Source: Carya illinoinensis
Taxonomy: Eukaryota > Streptophyta > Magnoliopsida > Fagales > Juglandaceae
Direction of reading: 5' to 3'
DNA length: 64,000 bases
NCBI RefSeq assembly: GCF_018687715.1
Contig: NC_056766.1
Span: 23,855,501 to 23,919,500, forward strand
The notes beneath the pieces are model-generated. The model was not told the DNA's origin and ran no database searches. It saw only the letters and a program-made list of their open reading frames with translations. This document shows positions 1-48,505 of this stretch, one piece after another (the stretch's first letter is position 1; the number at the start of each line of letters is the position of its first letter). The translations under genes and the position numbers were made by a program.

Positions 1-2
1 AG

Positions 3-776
3 AAGGATTCATTTCGTCCTTGTGAAGACAATGAAGAAATTCTTGGTTCTAAAATACCTTATCTCAGTGCAATTGGAGCCCTGATGTATCTTGCAAATTG
101 CACTCGGCCTGATATTGCATTTTCAGTTAATTTACTTGCAAGATATAGTTCCGCACCAACTCGAAGACATTGGAATGGTATTAAACATATCCTTCGATAC
201 CTTCGAGGTACGGTTGATATGGGATTATTTTATCAATATGGTTCAAGTCCACAATTAGTTGGATATGCAGATGCAGGTTATCTTTCAGATCCACACAGAG
301 GTAGATCTCAGACTGGATATGTATTTACTTATGGAAATTCTGCTATATCATGGAGATCTGTCAAACAAACACTATCTGCTACATCTTCAAATCACTCAGA
401 GATCATTGCAATTCACGAAACAAGTCGAGAATGCATTTGGCTAAGATCAATGATCCAACATATTCAAGAAAAGTGTGGTCTTCCAGTGATTAATGATAGT
501 CCAACAACTTTATATGAAGATAATGCTGTTTGTATTGCTCAAATTAGAGGAGGATATATCAAAGGTGATAGAACCAAACATATTTCACCTAAATTCTTTT
601 ATACTCATGAACTTCAAGAAAAAGGTGAAATTAAAGTCAAGCAGATACGATCAAGTGATAATCTGGCAGATTTATTCACAAAAGTATTACCAACTGCAAC
701 ATTTAAGAAGATTGTGCAGAACATTGGAATGCGGAGACTTGAAGACCTTTTATCATGCACTTTTCAGGGGGAGTAA
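3..776 (+). CDS. Ty1/copia polyprotein, C-terminal end (RT tail and RNase H), partial
   Basis: The frame is open from the left window edge and ends at TAA 774-776, so the pol N-terminal part lies outside the window. The start of the visible part is the end of the reverse transcriptase (LMYLANCTRPDIAFSVNLLA), followed by the copia connection and RNase H. RNase H acidic positions are all visible: Asp in GYADAGY, Glu in NHSEIIAIHE, Asp in LYEDNAVCIAQ and Asp in DNLADLFTKVLP. No frameshift or stop interrupts the visible 258 codons, so decay here is slight. In the element cycle this domain removes the RNA template during cDNA synthesis inside the virus-like particle. The 3' LTR follows at 999, in the same orientation, which confirms the element's direction. 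Confidence 0.92.
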   Translation, partial: KDSFRPCEDNEEILGSKIPYLSAIGALMYLANCTRPDIAFSVNLLARYSSAPTRRHWNGIKHILRYLRGTVDMGLFYQYGSSPQLVGYADAGYLSDPHRGRSQTGYVFTYGNSAISWRSVKQTLSATSSNHSEIIAIHETSRECIWLRSMIQHIQEKCGLPVINDSPTTLYEDNAVCIAQIRGGYIKGDRTKHISPKFFYTHELQEKGEIKVKQIRSSDNLADLFTKVLPTATFKKIVQNIGMRRLEDLLSCTFQGE

Positions 777-998
777 CGTCTTGAAGACTTATGCTGATTG
801 TACTCTTTTTCCTTCGCTAAGGTTTTATCCCACTGGGTTTTCCTTCGCAAAGTTTTAATGAGACAATCTTAAAGCATTTTACGGTACACATGAATATTGT
901 ACTCTTTTTCCTTCGCCATTGGTTTTTTCCCACAGGGTTTTTCCTTGGCAAGGTTTTAACGAGGCATATTCATTATATGTGGTCATCCAAAGGGGGAG
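777..998 (+). repeat. Copia 3' untranslated region with duplicated ~99-bp unit and polypurine tract
   Basis: Two related blocks start near 797 and 896. Each carries CTCTTTTTCCTTCGC, then a TTTTCCCACNGGGTTTT-like stretch, then AAGTTTTAA/AAGGTTTTAA and GAGRCA. The second block ends at the polypurine tract AGGGGGAG (991-998), directly in front of the LTR, where plus-strand priming would occur. Repeated blocks of this wording are familiar from 3' regions of plant copia elements; their role is unknown. Confidence 0.7.
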
Positions 999-1401
999 TG
1001 TTGTAAAATAACATTGTAAAATTGTATGACCACCTTGAGCTAGCCGCCAAATGCACAGTGCATAGTGTCAGCATAGTACTGCATAGTAACTGGCATAGTA
1101 AATGGCCGACATCGCACAGTGTGCATAGTGCCAGCATAGTACTGTATAGTGACTGGCATAGTAAATGGCCGACATCGCACAGTGCGCATAGTGCCAGCAT
1201 AGTACTGCATAGTAACTGGCATAGTAAATGGCCGACATCGCACAGTACATAGTGCCAGCATAGTACTGCATAGTAACTGGCATAGTTCCCTTTGTACGCC
1301 TATATATATCGTTGAATTCTTTAAGAAATTCATAAGTTTCATAACTTCTCTGAGTTCTATCTCTCTCTCTCTTTCTCTCTCCTTTCGATAGTTTTATAAC
1401 A
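999..1401 (+). mobile_element. Copia 3' LTR (403 bp)
   Basis: Starts TGTTGTAAAATAAC right after the polypurine tract and ends TTTTATAACA, giving the expected TGTT...AACA ends. A TATA box is visible at 1300-1309 (TATATATATC), followed about 60 bp on by a CT-rich stretch (1363-1382), as expected for U3/R. The 5' LTR is outside the window, so insertion age and target duplication cannot be read. Most of U3 is taken up by the 63-bp tandem repeats annotated separately. Confidence 0.85.
1056..1287 (+). repeat. 63-bp tandem repeats in copia U3 (about 4 units)
   Basis: The phrase CAGCATAGTACTG(C/T)ATAG recurs at 1069, 1132, 1195 and 1256, so the period is 63, 63 and 61 bp. Each unit holds GGCATAGTAAATGGCCGAC and ATCGCACAGT. 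Units are nearly identical, which suggests recent expansion. The array sits just upstream of the LTR TATA box, the place where repeated activator sites occur in some plant copia LTRs (Tnt1, Tto1). Open frames on both strands here arise only from the repeat. Confidence 0.9.
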
Positions 1402-2928
1402 AATAAAATATTTTTATAATATATATTTTTTAATATTATTATTATTTAGAATTTGAAAAAATTGAATTATTTATTTTATTTTATGTAAAAATTTACAAAA
1501 ATTATAATAATTAGATGAATTGAAATGAGATGTGTTATGAAAACAAACTATGCCTTAAAGTAAAATTCAACTTTTGATTTAAAATAGAAAAATAGTACAT
1601 ATTTTGCTTTTATTTCATTCCTATTTTATTTAGGATGATGAATTGTATTTTTGGATCGTGTTGTATTAAATCATAAACATTCGATTATATAAATTAGTCT
1701 GAACCTAACCTATTAAACTAAACGTGTCAAATTTTTAAATCTTAAGCCAACCTCCCATTTAAATAACAAGTCATATCGTGTCATTCGATTAATAGCTAAT
1801 TAGAAATAGGTTAACATGACTCATTTAAACTCGTTTCATATAAATGGATTGAACTTACACGCTTAACTTATTTGACCTGATTAATAACACTTATAGATTT
1901 ATTGTAAGTTTCAAGTGTCCTTTTATTTCATTCTTATAGCCAATCCATGTTTTAAATTTTTTATAACAGGAGCGATTATTTGATATATGTGTTTGTATTT
2001 ACTGTCAGTTTAAGTTATAAATTTATTTTCACAAATAATTCATATAGGCTAATAATTTATTTGTAAATTTAGTGAGTGATCAATAAATTTACTTGTATCA
2101 GATAACTTCTTTCCCATAGCATTGTGAATATCTAAAAAACTGATAGTTTTTTGGATGCATAAAAAATAAATGTGCATCCAAAAACTGTCAATCCAATGAA
2201 AGTTAGCATCTCTATGCTGTTGTTTCTCTAGTTGATTATAAAAATAAAAAGTATTTAACAAATAAATAATAATAATATTTTATTAATATAAAAAGTGTGA
2301 TTGCTAATCTAATATACACTTCAAGTTTTAAGTGATTAGTTAAAAATTAAAAAATTATATATTAATCAAATTTTAAAGATTATGATAACTAATCCAATAT
2401 TGATGCTCTTAGAATTCATTACATGCAATCAAACTCAAAATGCTCAAACGAAAGTTTTGTTTGTGCTGGAACATCAATGTCATTTTTGTAAATATTTTGA
2501 AGGGTAAAGACACTTGTAAGGTTGTAGATTCGGATTGGATTTGTTTTTTTTTTTTTGTCAGGAATTTAAAAATCCAGATGAATCCGAACAATTATTCACC
2601 CAAATTAGATCCAAGCGAATAAGACTGATATTATACCCGCCCGCATCTGTAACCGGATACGGTTTGACCATGTGAATACCTGTAGCATCCCACTCGGAGT
2701 ACTAATGGAGATAAAATGGAAATAAATTATAGAGAGTGTAAAATAAATACCGTTGGGGCTTTTTGAGGCACCCAATTTCTATAGACAATTTGAGTAAAAC
2801 ACACTCCAGAATATCCTCAATTTCCCTTTATGTACTCATTGACTCTAGACTTCCATGTGGAGGATTATAATTTGTAATTGAAATAACAAAACACAAAGAC
2901 TTGACCTCACTAAACGCAGCGTCTAGAC
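1402..2928. other. AT-rich intergenic DNA, no gene seen
   Basis: Long A/T runs, stops in all frames and no recognisable coding segment. The only structured item is a hairpin at 2141-2190 (annotated separately). The text CCAATATTGATGCTCT at 2393-2410 resembles a MITE terminus, but no partner end was found. Confidence 0.6.
2141..2190. repeat. Short inverted repeat (~19-bp arms, ~11-nt loop)
   Basis: TGATAGTTTTTTGGATGCAT at 2141-2160 faces GTGCATCCAAAAACTGTCA at 2172-2190. The arms pair over about 19 nt with two or three mismatches. It may be the core of an old MITE or a folded-back fragment. A microRNA precursor is less likely because the flanks do not extend the pairing. Confidence 0.55.
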
Positions 2929-3114
2929 TAGGGTGCAAAAAAAAACCGGTTTTTCTTTTTCTAACATTGAACCGAATCGGATCAGACCAGTTTATGTATA
3001 TATTTTAATTTTTTATATTGTATAAAATATCTTTTATATGATTTTTCATATTATATATAATTTTATATAAAATAATTTTGTATTATATGGAAAATTACCA
3101 ATTAATATAATATT

Positions 3115-4418
3115 AAATTTCCCTATTCCAGTAGGGGCAATCAAAAATTGAGAGAATTTTTAGAAATTTCTTATGGGATAGTATTGGGGAGGAAAGAAAA
3201 TATCACTTGGTGAATTGGAATAAGGTTTGCACTCTGGTGTCTTGTAGAGGTTTGGGTGTGCGGAATTTGAAGTTTTTTAATAAAACTCTTATCAAGAAGT
3301 GGCTTTGGAGGTATAACAATGAGAATAATGCATTATGAAAATAGATTGTTGATGCTAAATATGGAAGGATGTGGGGGAATTGGTATACTGATGAAATAAA
3401 ATAGGTGTTTGGCGTGGGTTTATGGAAGTCCATTCGATTGGGATGTGGGGATTTTATCAAAAACACTAATTTCAAAGTGGGGGATTGGGTCCAATATTTT
3501 TTTTTTTTTTGCGTGATATTTGGTGTGGTGATTTAGCTCTTAAATTAGTATCTCCTAGCCTTTTTAGGATTGCTAAATGTAAAAGGGCTACTGTGACGGA
3601 TTTTTACTTGTTTTCTAACAACATATTAAATTGGAATGTGGAATTCACTAGAGATTTACAGGACTGGGAAGTGAGTGAAGCTGCTGATTTCTATGCAAAA
3701 CTTTATGATTCTAAGATTGATCAGACTAGGGATGAAATGATGTAGTGGATTCATGATACTTTAGAGCAGATTTTCTGTGAAATCCTATTACAAGGTGTTA
3801 ATTAGTCATGATATTATAACATTTCCCTTGAAGTGTATTTGGAAAGCTAAAGTGCCCAATAAAGTTGCATTTTTTATTGGTTGGTGTCACTTGAGAAAGT
3901 TTTAATTATTGATAATTTGAGGAAAAATGAGCTTTTATGTGATGAACTAGTGCACCATGTGTAAAAATGATGGTAAATTTGTTAACCATTTGTTTCTTCA
4001 TTGTGAAATGGCGACGATTTTGTGGAATGAGTTATTTGTAAAGGTAGGCATCGATTGGGTGATGCATTTTCATGTGATGGAATTTTTGGCTTGCTGGTAA
4101 GGTGCAACAGGAAGTGGAGGAAGTTTTGCTCAGTGGGGAATGATTCCTTTATGCTTATTATGGTGCTTATGGCTTAAGAGAAATAAGAGGTGTTTCGAAG
4201 ATCGTGAATACATAATGATAGAATTTAGGAACTTTTTCTTTAACACTTAAATTTCTGGGTGAACAATCTTGTGAGGGATATCAACATTTGTAATGCTTTT
4301 TCTTAGTCCTGTTTTTGTTTTAGATTGTACTTAGGTGTATTTTCTTATATATTTCCTGTGTACTCGGGTTATGCCTATTTATTTTGAATAAAATATCTTT
4401 TACCTATAAAAAAGAAAA
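3115..4418 (+). pseudogene. 5'-truncated LINE tail: ORF2 C-terminal region and 3' UTR
   Basis: Conceptual translation in shifting frames from 3117 matches the ORF2 C-terminus of the intact LINE at 16842-20456: FLW, HLV.W.K, GLGVRNLK, KKWLWRYN, then the zf-RVT part (CKN, NHLFLHCE near 3955-4010). At least one frameshift (near 3145) and several stops (for example after KKWLWRYNNENNAL) are visible. The 3' end keeps the family pattern: GTGTACTCGGGTTATGCC, then TTTTACCTATAAAAAAG. The RT core and endonuclease are missing, the usual result of incomplete target-primed reverse transcription. No clear target duplication was found. Confidence 0.8.
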
Positions 4419-4644
4419 TCTTATATCACTATAGTCTAATGAGTTAATAGTTATACTAATACTATATCACTATATATTATATATTATAATATATCACTAT
4501 ATTATATATTATATATACTATATAATATACCGAAAAAAAAGGACTAAACCGGATTGGAATCGGTAAAATCAGAAGTATCGATTTTGGGGTGTAATCGGTA
4601 TAGTATCAATCCTTCAAATTTCAAAACCGGTATATACCGGTTCG

Positions 4645-7350
4645 TAGGGCTGTTCAGCCGGGCCGGAAAAACTCGGAATACCGGATTCTGGTTCTGGTTT
4701 TCGGCCCGGGTCAAATCCGGGCCGGCATCCGGATTTAAAAAACCGGATTAATCCAGTTCGGGTACCAAATTTTAAATCCGGGACTCGGGTTTAAAACCCG
4801 GTACCCGAGTGCTATAAACTAAAGCAACATAACCCAAAACCTAATTCTAGCCGTGCCGCCCCCCCAACCCACATTCAGATTTCCCCCTCTCAGTCTCTGC
4901 TTTGCGATGCAAACTCCTTCTTCTCCCTCCCTCAGTTTCCTCTATCTCTCTCTCTCTCATCCCTTCAAGCGCTAGCGCTTTCGTCTTGTCCGGAACCCGA
5001 ATTTGATCGCGTGGCAATAAGTATGAGCTACCGCATTTTGGCCACCAAATCGTCCTCATGCTAATTGGCCGTCGATCTTGAAAGCCAAGTGGAAGTACTG
5101 CTGCCAAAAGATCAGCGTGTGGCCCACTCGAGCCACCAAGCCGCGCGCACTTGTATCTCACATGATGCCAGTCTTTAAGAATCACACATGCGAGACGGCT
5201 AAGGTGTTGTTTTGTTCATCTCATTTTATTTTAAAATTTTTTATCTTATTTCCTTTTTAAAAAAAAAAACACTACTGCTCCAAATGGAAAGAAATATGAC
5301 CATCATTAATGAAAATGATTTTGGGTTTTTTTTTTTTTATGAGAATATTTGAATGTTTTGAGTATTTTTATGTTGATTTGTTTGAATGTTTTGAGGAGTA
5401 TTTTGTTAGCTGCAATATGCTAGAGCCGTGGGTAATGGGTTTAGATCTAAAGACTGGGTTTGTTGCTATGTACATAAAAGAGCTAGGGTTTCTGTTAGTT
5501 GTACTAAATCCATCAGGAATCAAAGTAAACTTGATTTTCTATTGCATTAATGACTTCTTGTGCAAGTTAGCTTTTGTTTATTGCTAAATATAAAAATTTG
5601 GACAGAAGGCATATTAGCTTTTGTTTACCTGGTCTGCTTGAGTATTTTGGTTATCTATGAGTGTGGATATTTATTAATTTGTCAATTTTTTGTCTTTTTT
5701 GGGTTAAGATGTGTTGCAGCCATTAAATATCTAATGCGTAATACCATTCATACATAAAGTATACTAAGATGACAGATATGCATTTGAATGTTAGGTACCA
5801 AATAGTCAGATAAGATTTAGATGAAAAATGAGTTATTTCTTGCACTATATTTGACGGGGATGTTAGTCCCCTATTGGACATGAGGAAAGGGTGAAGGTTT
5901 TCCTTGCACAATCAATGGTGTTTTAAAGCCAATCTTTTTAGGCCATAAATAAGATCTGTAGTCTTTACAATACCATGACATTGTGCTCAAGCCTTGTCAT
6001 TTGTGGGTTAAGTGTAGAGAGATAGAGAGAGACAGTTCTAACTGTAAACATCAAAGAGTTTTCTACCTGTTTCAGCTGTTTTTTTTAGTGTGGATAACTC
6101 GAGATATGGCAACATTTTCTAATTAGTCAGTGCATGAAAAGCTTTAGAAGGCAGTGTAATAAAGGGAGGAAATTTTTTTGTGAACAACTGGTTAAAGCAG
6201 AGTGAAGATATGGAAAGATAAAGGGAGTGGAAAGCCTAGCCACCATGATCATTGATATCAGTTCATGAAGAAGAAATTCCCTCTAATCATTTATAAGCTA
6301 AAATTGAATGTGCATTGAACTTGAAAAAGAATAAGCCAATGAGTGTTTGGATGTGATAAATGTGTAGCAGAAGCAGCACTTCATAATATTCTGCACTGGC
6401 ATTATTTAAATGATTTTTCTTTTTTGGGTTAGTAGAATAATTAGATTATTTTTCTGATATTTGTAGCATGCATTTATCAATAGCAAACTAAGTCTGGTTT
6501 TGGACAGGTTGTACTTGCCAGTCTTGCCTACTAGTTTTCCCACTAGGTCATTGACACCAAACAGATCAAAAGTTTTACAGATGTGTAGAGCATAGAAGTT
6601 TTACAGAATGCAACTTATAAAGGTATTTCCAGAAATCTATAGATGCTAATTTCTGTTCAATATGGTGATAATTAAAGTTATACATAATTGTTTAATTTTT
6701 TACTAATTTTGTGATTTTGTAATTGCACATTTTAGTATTTTTCTTTTTTCTGTATTAGCCCCTTGTCACATTTTAGTAATTTTGTACTGACCTTTTTAGC
6801 TTACAGTATTTGCAGGATTTCTCAGCTAGATCACTTGGAAGTTGCTACATGCCGGAATTATTTTGTAATTCATATGATGTAGTTTTGTATTTTGCAGTGT
6901 AATGTAATGTGTAAATAACAAAATAATGTAATATGTAGTAGATTGCATGCATTTTATTTTTCATTTTTATATATTTTTATCATTCTGGAAAATGTTAGTA
7001 GTATGCTTTTTAATGATGACTCAGAAAAGTTTTTCATAAAATATAGGCTTTTTATAAAAAATTATGATTTTAGACACTTTTAATTTTTTTTGTAAATTTA
7101 GAAGAATTATGCTTTTCAACATTTTTAATGCAGTATAGGCTTTTATCAACAAAATTATGCTTTTAAACCTTATCTGAAAAAAAAAGGGGTTGAACCCGAA
7201 ACCTGGAATCCAGGTTTTAAAAAAACCCGGATGCATCTGGAGTCCGGCCCATGTTCGACCCGGGTTAACGCGGTCCGGGTTTCGGCCTGAATTTGAAATC
7301 CGGGTTCCGGTCCGGATATATCCGGATTGGAACCCGGATGAACAGTCCTA
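4645..7350. mobile_element. hAT-superfamily DNA transposon, 2706 bp, probably non-autonomous
   Basis: Both ends carry inverted repeats: TAGGGCTGTTCAGCCGGG at the left, and the complement of the right end reads TAGGACTGTTCATCCGGG (16 of 18 identical). The element is flanked by a perfect 8-bp duplication CCGGTTCG (4637-4644 and 7351-7358), the hAT hallmark. Subterminal zones (4645-4815 and 7190-7350) are packed with CCGGG/CCCGG/CCGGAT words, which in hAT elements act as transposase binding sites. No transposase catalytic or dimerisation region was found inside. A possible relic of its N-terminal zinc finger lies near 5075-5205. The middle (5260-7020) is AT-rich with no coding signal. Confidence 0.85.
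5060..5205 (+). pseudogene. Possible decayed BED zinc finger of a hAT transposase
   Basis: The frame containing LKAKWKYCCQKISVWPTRA and then LVSHMMPVFKNHTC resembles the BED finger of plant hAT transposases, where KAKCxYC is followed by GTxxLxxH and a distal Cys/His. If the match is right, the first Cys has become Trp (TGG at 5090-5092) and a later Cys has become Phe, so zinc binding would be lost. No start codon in a good context and no downstream transposase. Resemblance is by eye only. Confidence 0.35.
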
Positions 7351-7408
7351 CCGGTTCGCTTATAAAATATGCTTAATACTAGACCGAACTGGACCGGTTA
7401 CACTCCTA

Positions 7409-8441
7409 TTCCAAACTACAATATATCGGACTTGATACACAGCGTTTCACCTGCTGCTCTCACTTCCTTGGCTTTACTGAAACGACACCGTGGCTCCCTT
7501 TGTCTTTCTCATGCGATGCATTCCCTTCGTTTCTTTCATGACTCATTTTTTCTGGTCTTCTTCCTTATTCTACTTTCTGCCCCTACCTACCTTCATAACA
7601 ATACCAGATACCCGCATCGCGACCTCCTGATGTAAAAGTCCTCATTCAAGGCTTTTTAGTGTTGAACATTGAAAACCTCTCTACCTCGCGTCGTAGCCCT
7701 TCACCCACTACGCAACACCATTTCTTCTCCGCTTCACGCCATTGCCCACAGACGTCCGCCACTCTCTTGCTTTCTCTGAGTGTGCCATCGCAGAACCTCA
7801 GATCCCTAGATTCGTAGGTATGATTTACGTTTTTGTCTATCGGTTTCCAGTGACTTGGTTATTTCAGTTTCAGTTTTCCATGGTTTCCTTCATCTATTGT
7901 TAATGCAACTGAGGGCTTGTTATGAAATATTTGTTTTTAATCCAACTGAGGGTAAACCCCAAGTTCCTAACTCCTTCGCCGTCATTGCCGTCGATATGGT
8001 TCTCTCTTTATGTCTCTCTCTAATCTGTCGGCATGGTACTAACTCAATTTTAAAATTCAAAAAATGAACAATAAGGAGACACACGAAGCTTTTGATGTTG
8101 TGACGTATGCTTTATTTGCTTCAGCGAACAACAGTTGTGAACCCAAATCCATAATGCACTGCAAATATTTTCTATTTGTAGAGCCTATCGTTAAAATTCA
8201 ATTTGGTTGGTTTGTTTTGTAGGGGAAGGCGTAGGAAGGAAACAGAAAGAGAATTTTCCTAATACACAACTATTATCCATCTCTCCTAAACACCCAAACT
8301 CCAATTCATCACCCTTGCCGGTGCTTTCTCCCCCTCTTTTCTCAAGAAAACGCTTAGAGACAGTACCAGGACCAGTTCTTTACCCTTCACTGCCGCCCCT
8401 CCTCTCTAGAACACATTGACACAGAGACAGAGAGAGCGAGG
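7409..8441 (+). promoter_or_regulatory. TAF10: TAF10 promoter and 5' UTR region
   Basis: This interval joins the hAT nest to the TAF10 start codon. It is less AT-rich than its left flank and pyrimidine-rich from 7440 to 7800 and from 8270 to 8420, typical of plant leaders. A plausible leader intron runs from the donor TTCGTAG|GTATGA (GT at 7818) to the acceptor TTTTGTAG|GGGAAG (AG at 8221-8222), about 405 bp. That would make 8223-8441 the second leader exon. No clear TATA box was found. The exact transcription start cannot be told from sequence. Confidence 0.4.
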
Positions 8442-45558
<37,117 letters not shown>

Positions 45559-46100
45559 GCTTTGGGTTGAATCTGTACTCAATTCGTTTTTGAAGTTCTA
45601 TGATATATATCGGTTGTGGAAGAAGTGCAGGAGTGCAAAATAACTATGCGATCTAAGTTTTATTCTGTCTGAATGTTGGTCGAATGGAGATTTTATACCT
45701 GGTTCTTCCCGTTGCTTATTTATGCTGCTTTTTGTTTTTTGTTTTTTTAGTGGTTAGGGGGAAAGAAAAAGAAAAAAAAAATGTCCGTTCCATTGTCATG
45801 TTGACTGGACAATCTTTGTTTTCTTCAATTCTTAGTAATAAGATTACTTTTAAAGCTGCTTGGAGGTATTAGTATTTACAACCTACATGGCATTGACGGT
45901 TCATGCTTCTCTTCAGCGCTTTATTGGTAAGAATGGAGACCATATATCATGATAAACAATGCAAATAACCACGTTTTCCACAGCGTCTAATTTGTAAAAA
46001 CCTTCCATTTTGTTTAGAAATAATGCAAACCGTAGCATTAATAACTAAGAAAAAGCAAATGATAGTAACATAACAAATATACGATGCCCATATAAATCAA
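45559..46100 (+). promoter_or_regulatory. TAF10: TAF10 3' UTR and downstream region
   Basis: Non-coding sequence after TGA with T-rich and TATATAT stretches (45602-45610). Plausible poly(A) signals are AATAACT near 45640 and AATAAG near 45837. The exact cleavage site cannot be fixed. Confidence 0.4.
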
Positions 46101-48180
46101 AGACATTCAAAGTAAAAATTAGCTTTCCTGCCAACATTCTTATGCAAATTGATTACGTGATCAAGAGTATGAGAACTCTCAAGATTTCCATGCAGGCTAT
46201 TTTCATGCAAATATAATAATGTCATCTTACCAGTTGACATAAATTAATGTTTAAAATGTTACTATATTTTGATTTTTATATTTTTATTATATTAAAAAAA
46301 TATAATATAAATATTTATTATATATACAAATGCAAATATTAGAGAATTAAATAAGATAGTAAATTTTAGAATAAAACAAATGTATTAAAAGAAATTAATA
46401 AATTGAGAAAAACAAATATTCACACAACAAAGATATAATATCAACAATTAATCTTAATTACAAGTGCATTTATATGAATATAAGAAAATTGAATAATACC
46501 TTTTCAAATAAAATAGAAAAGAACATACCAGGAAGTAGATGAGAAACAAAAGAACATGTGAATACGGGAAATAGATAACAACCAGATTTATGAGCAGCAA
46601 AGCAAAAGCGACAAATATGTAAAACAAAAATTACTTCAGAAATTTTTTTTAACAATAATAAGAAATAATATAAATAAATTCAGTATTTATAAAAAAAATA
46701 TTAAAAAAAACCTTCCATATAGGCTATTGCAAATCGATTAGATGGTAAAAGTCTGAGAACTCTCAAGATTTTCATGTAGGCAATTCTCATGCAAATATAA
46801 TAGTGTTTTTTATGATATTTTGTTTTTTATATTTTTATTATATAAAAAATAAAATATAATAAAAATATTTACTATATGCACAAATGCAAATGTTAGAGGA
46901 ACAATATTTTCGTCTAACATTTTTGTATGCCCTAATTATTTGTAATAATATTTAATATTCAAAAAAAATTTTTAACTATTTTTTTCCCTTCTGCATTTCA
47001 ATTTAACCCATTTACGAAATCTTTTCCCATTTTCCCCTATCGCACAGCCAACCCCAAGCAATGCATCATCTTTTATATTTTTACATAGGATATTACTAAA
47101 TTGAACATTTTTTATTAAATTTGTAATAATTATTAACGTATAAATTAAAATAAAAAAAATTTTACAAATGAACTATGTGCTAATAGCTAAGTAACGATTT
47201 TTTTTTTTATAAACATTATTATTAAATTTCCAATAATCATTAATGTATAATATAAAACAAAATAATTTTTACAGCATTTTAAATTTTATTTTTTATATTT
47301 CAAATTCTTAATAGAATTTTGTGTAAAATTGATATATAAAGTGAAAAAATTTAAATGAACTATGTGTTAACAACTAAATAAACAAATACAACTATTAGAG
47401 GAAAAGTATTTTCGCCTAACATTTTTATATGCCCTAACTATTTGTAATAACATCTAATGCTCAAAATTATTTTAAACAATTTTTTTTTCCTTCTATATTT
47501 CAATTTACTAAATAACCTTAAGTTAGTAAATTCAAGCTTGTTGCGGAGTAGTTGATTAATAGTGATTAATTTTTTTCCCATCATAGGTTTTTTTCTTGTT
47601 AATTTAGTGTCATAAGTCTCCTGCACCATCAATCACTCTTTCATTGAGATCAAAGAAACTAATCAACCATATTTATTGAGATTAAAGAAACTAATTAACA
47701 AGATAGTGGATGGAACGGTAGAAACAAATCAGACTATTGACTAAACAAACACATAACAATATTTTTTTTTCTTATTTGATAAAAAAGAAGGCCCATTAGT
47801 GATTTTTTTTTTCCCATTTCGCCCTATCTCGCGCCTAACCCTAGTTGATGTATCATCTTTTATATTTGTCCATAGGACATTAACAAATTCAAAATTTTTT
47901 TAAACATTATTATTAATTTTGGTATAAATATTAGAGCATAATTTTTTTTTAAAAAAAATAAAGTTTTAGAATAACTTAAATTTTATTTTTTCAAAATTTT
48001 AAATTCTTAATATAACTTTATGTAAAATTCAAATACTAAGTAAAAAAATTTAAAGAAACTATATGTTATGTAAAATTCTAACACTCAGCAAAAACATTTA
48101 AAGAAACTATATGTTAATAGCTAGATTTACAAACATGTAACATTGGATCTTTTCTTATTCGGGAAAAAAAAAAAAATCTG
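46100..48180. other. Very AT-rich intergenic DNA with a duplicated segment
   Basis: AGAGGA(A)(C/A)AAT/GTATTTTCG followed by CTAACATTTTT occurs at 46897 and 47398, each followed by TATGCCCTAA(T/C)TATTTGTAATAA. The same TTTTCGTCTAAC word is found, inverted, at 49888-49902. Another duplicate, AAGTCTGAGAACTCTCAAGATTT, appears at 46750 and (variant) 46166. These may be ends of a repeated element family. No gene. Confidence 0.5.
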
Positions 48181-48435
48181 TCCAACTCTAGGCCTGAAAT
48201 CAGGAACAAAACCTAGGCCACCTAACAGCCCAAAACACTAAAACGGCCCCGTTTTCACACCCAAAAAACCCTAACCCTACGGCCATAGATATAAAACCAT
48301 CATTATGCCTTCAGAGCTCCATTCGGCCTTCCACATTTTTCATCTCGGCCTCCTTCCACATTTTTCATCTCAGCCTCTCCCCCTCATCCTTACGGCTTAA
48401 GCCTTCATCTCCTCATTCCGCCTGCCACTTTTTTC

Positions 48436-48505
<70 letters not shown>

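Larger units (their letters stand above)
2929..7408. mobile_element. Possible outer AT-rich hAT-like element with nested insertions
   Basis: The left end TAGGGTGCAAAAA...ACCGG (2929) and the complement of the right end (TAGGAGTGTAACCGG, ending at 7408) look like decayed terminal inverted repeats. Sequence just inside both ends is rich in ACCGG/CCGGTT words, and the rest (2990-3110, 4440-4530) is TATA-like filler. Flanking 8-mers GTCTAGAC and TTCCAAAC agree at only 5 of 8 positions, so the duplication is decayed or absent. If real, the LINE fragment at 3115 and the hAT at 4645 landed inside it. Confidence 0.3.

Noticed and set aside
973..1342. Open frames on both strands over 1 kb
   Set aside because: They are produced by the 63-bp tandem repeat of the copia LTR, whose length is a multiple of three; no domain, both strands equally open.
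2141..2190. microRNA precursor
   Set aside because: Arms are only about 19 nt with no extended stem, and T-rich; more like a MITE remnant.
4847..5185. 112-codon frame on the minus strand inside the hAT element
   Set aside because: Compositional: covers a CT-rich leader-like stretch; no recognisable domain, and the plus strand shows the BED-like text.
7189..7435. Plus-strand frame rich in Pro/Gly across the hAT right end
   Set aside because: Arises from CCGG-rich subterminal repeats and crosses the target duplication.
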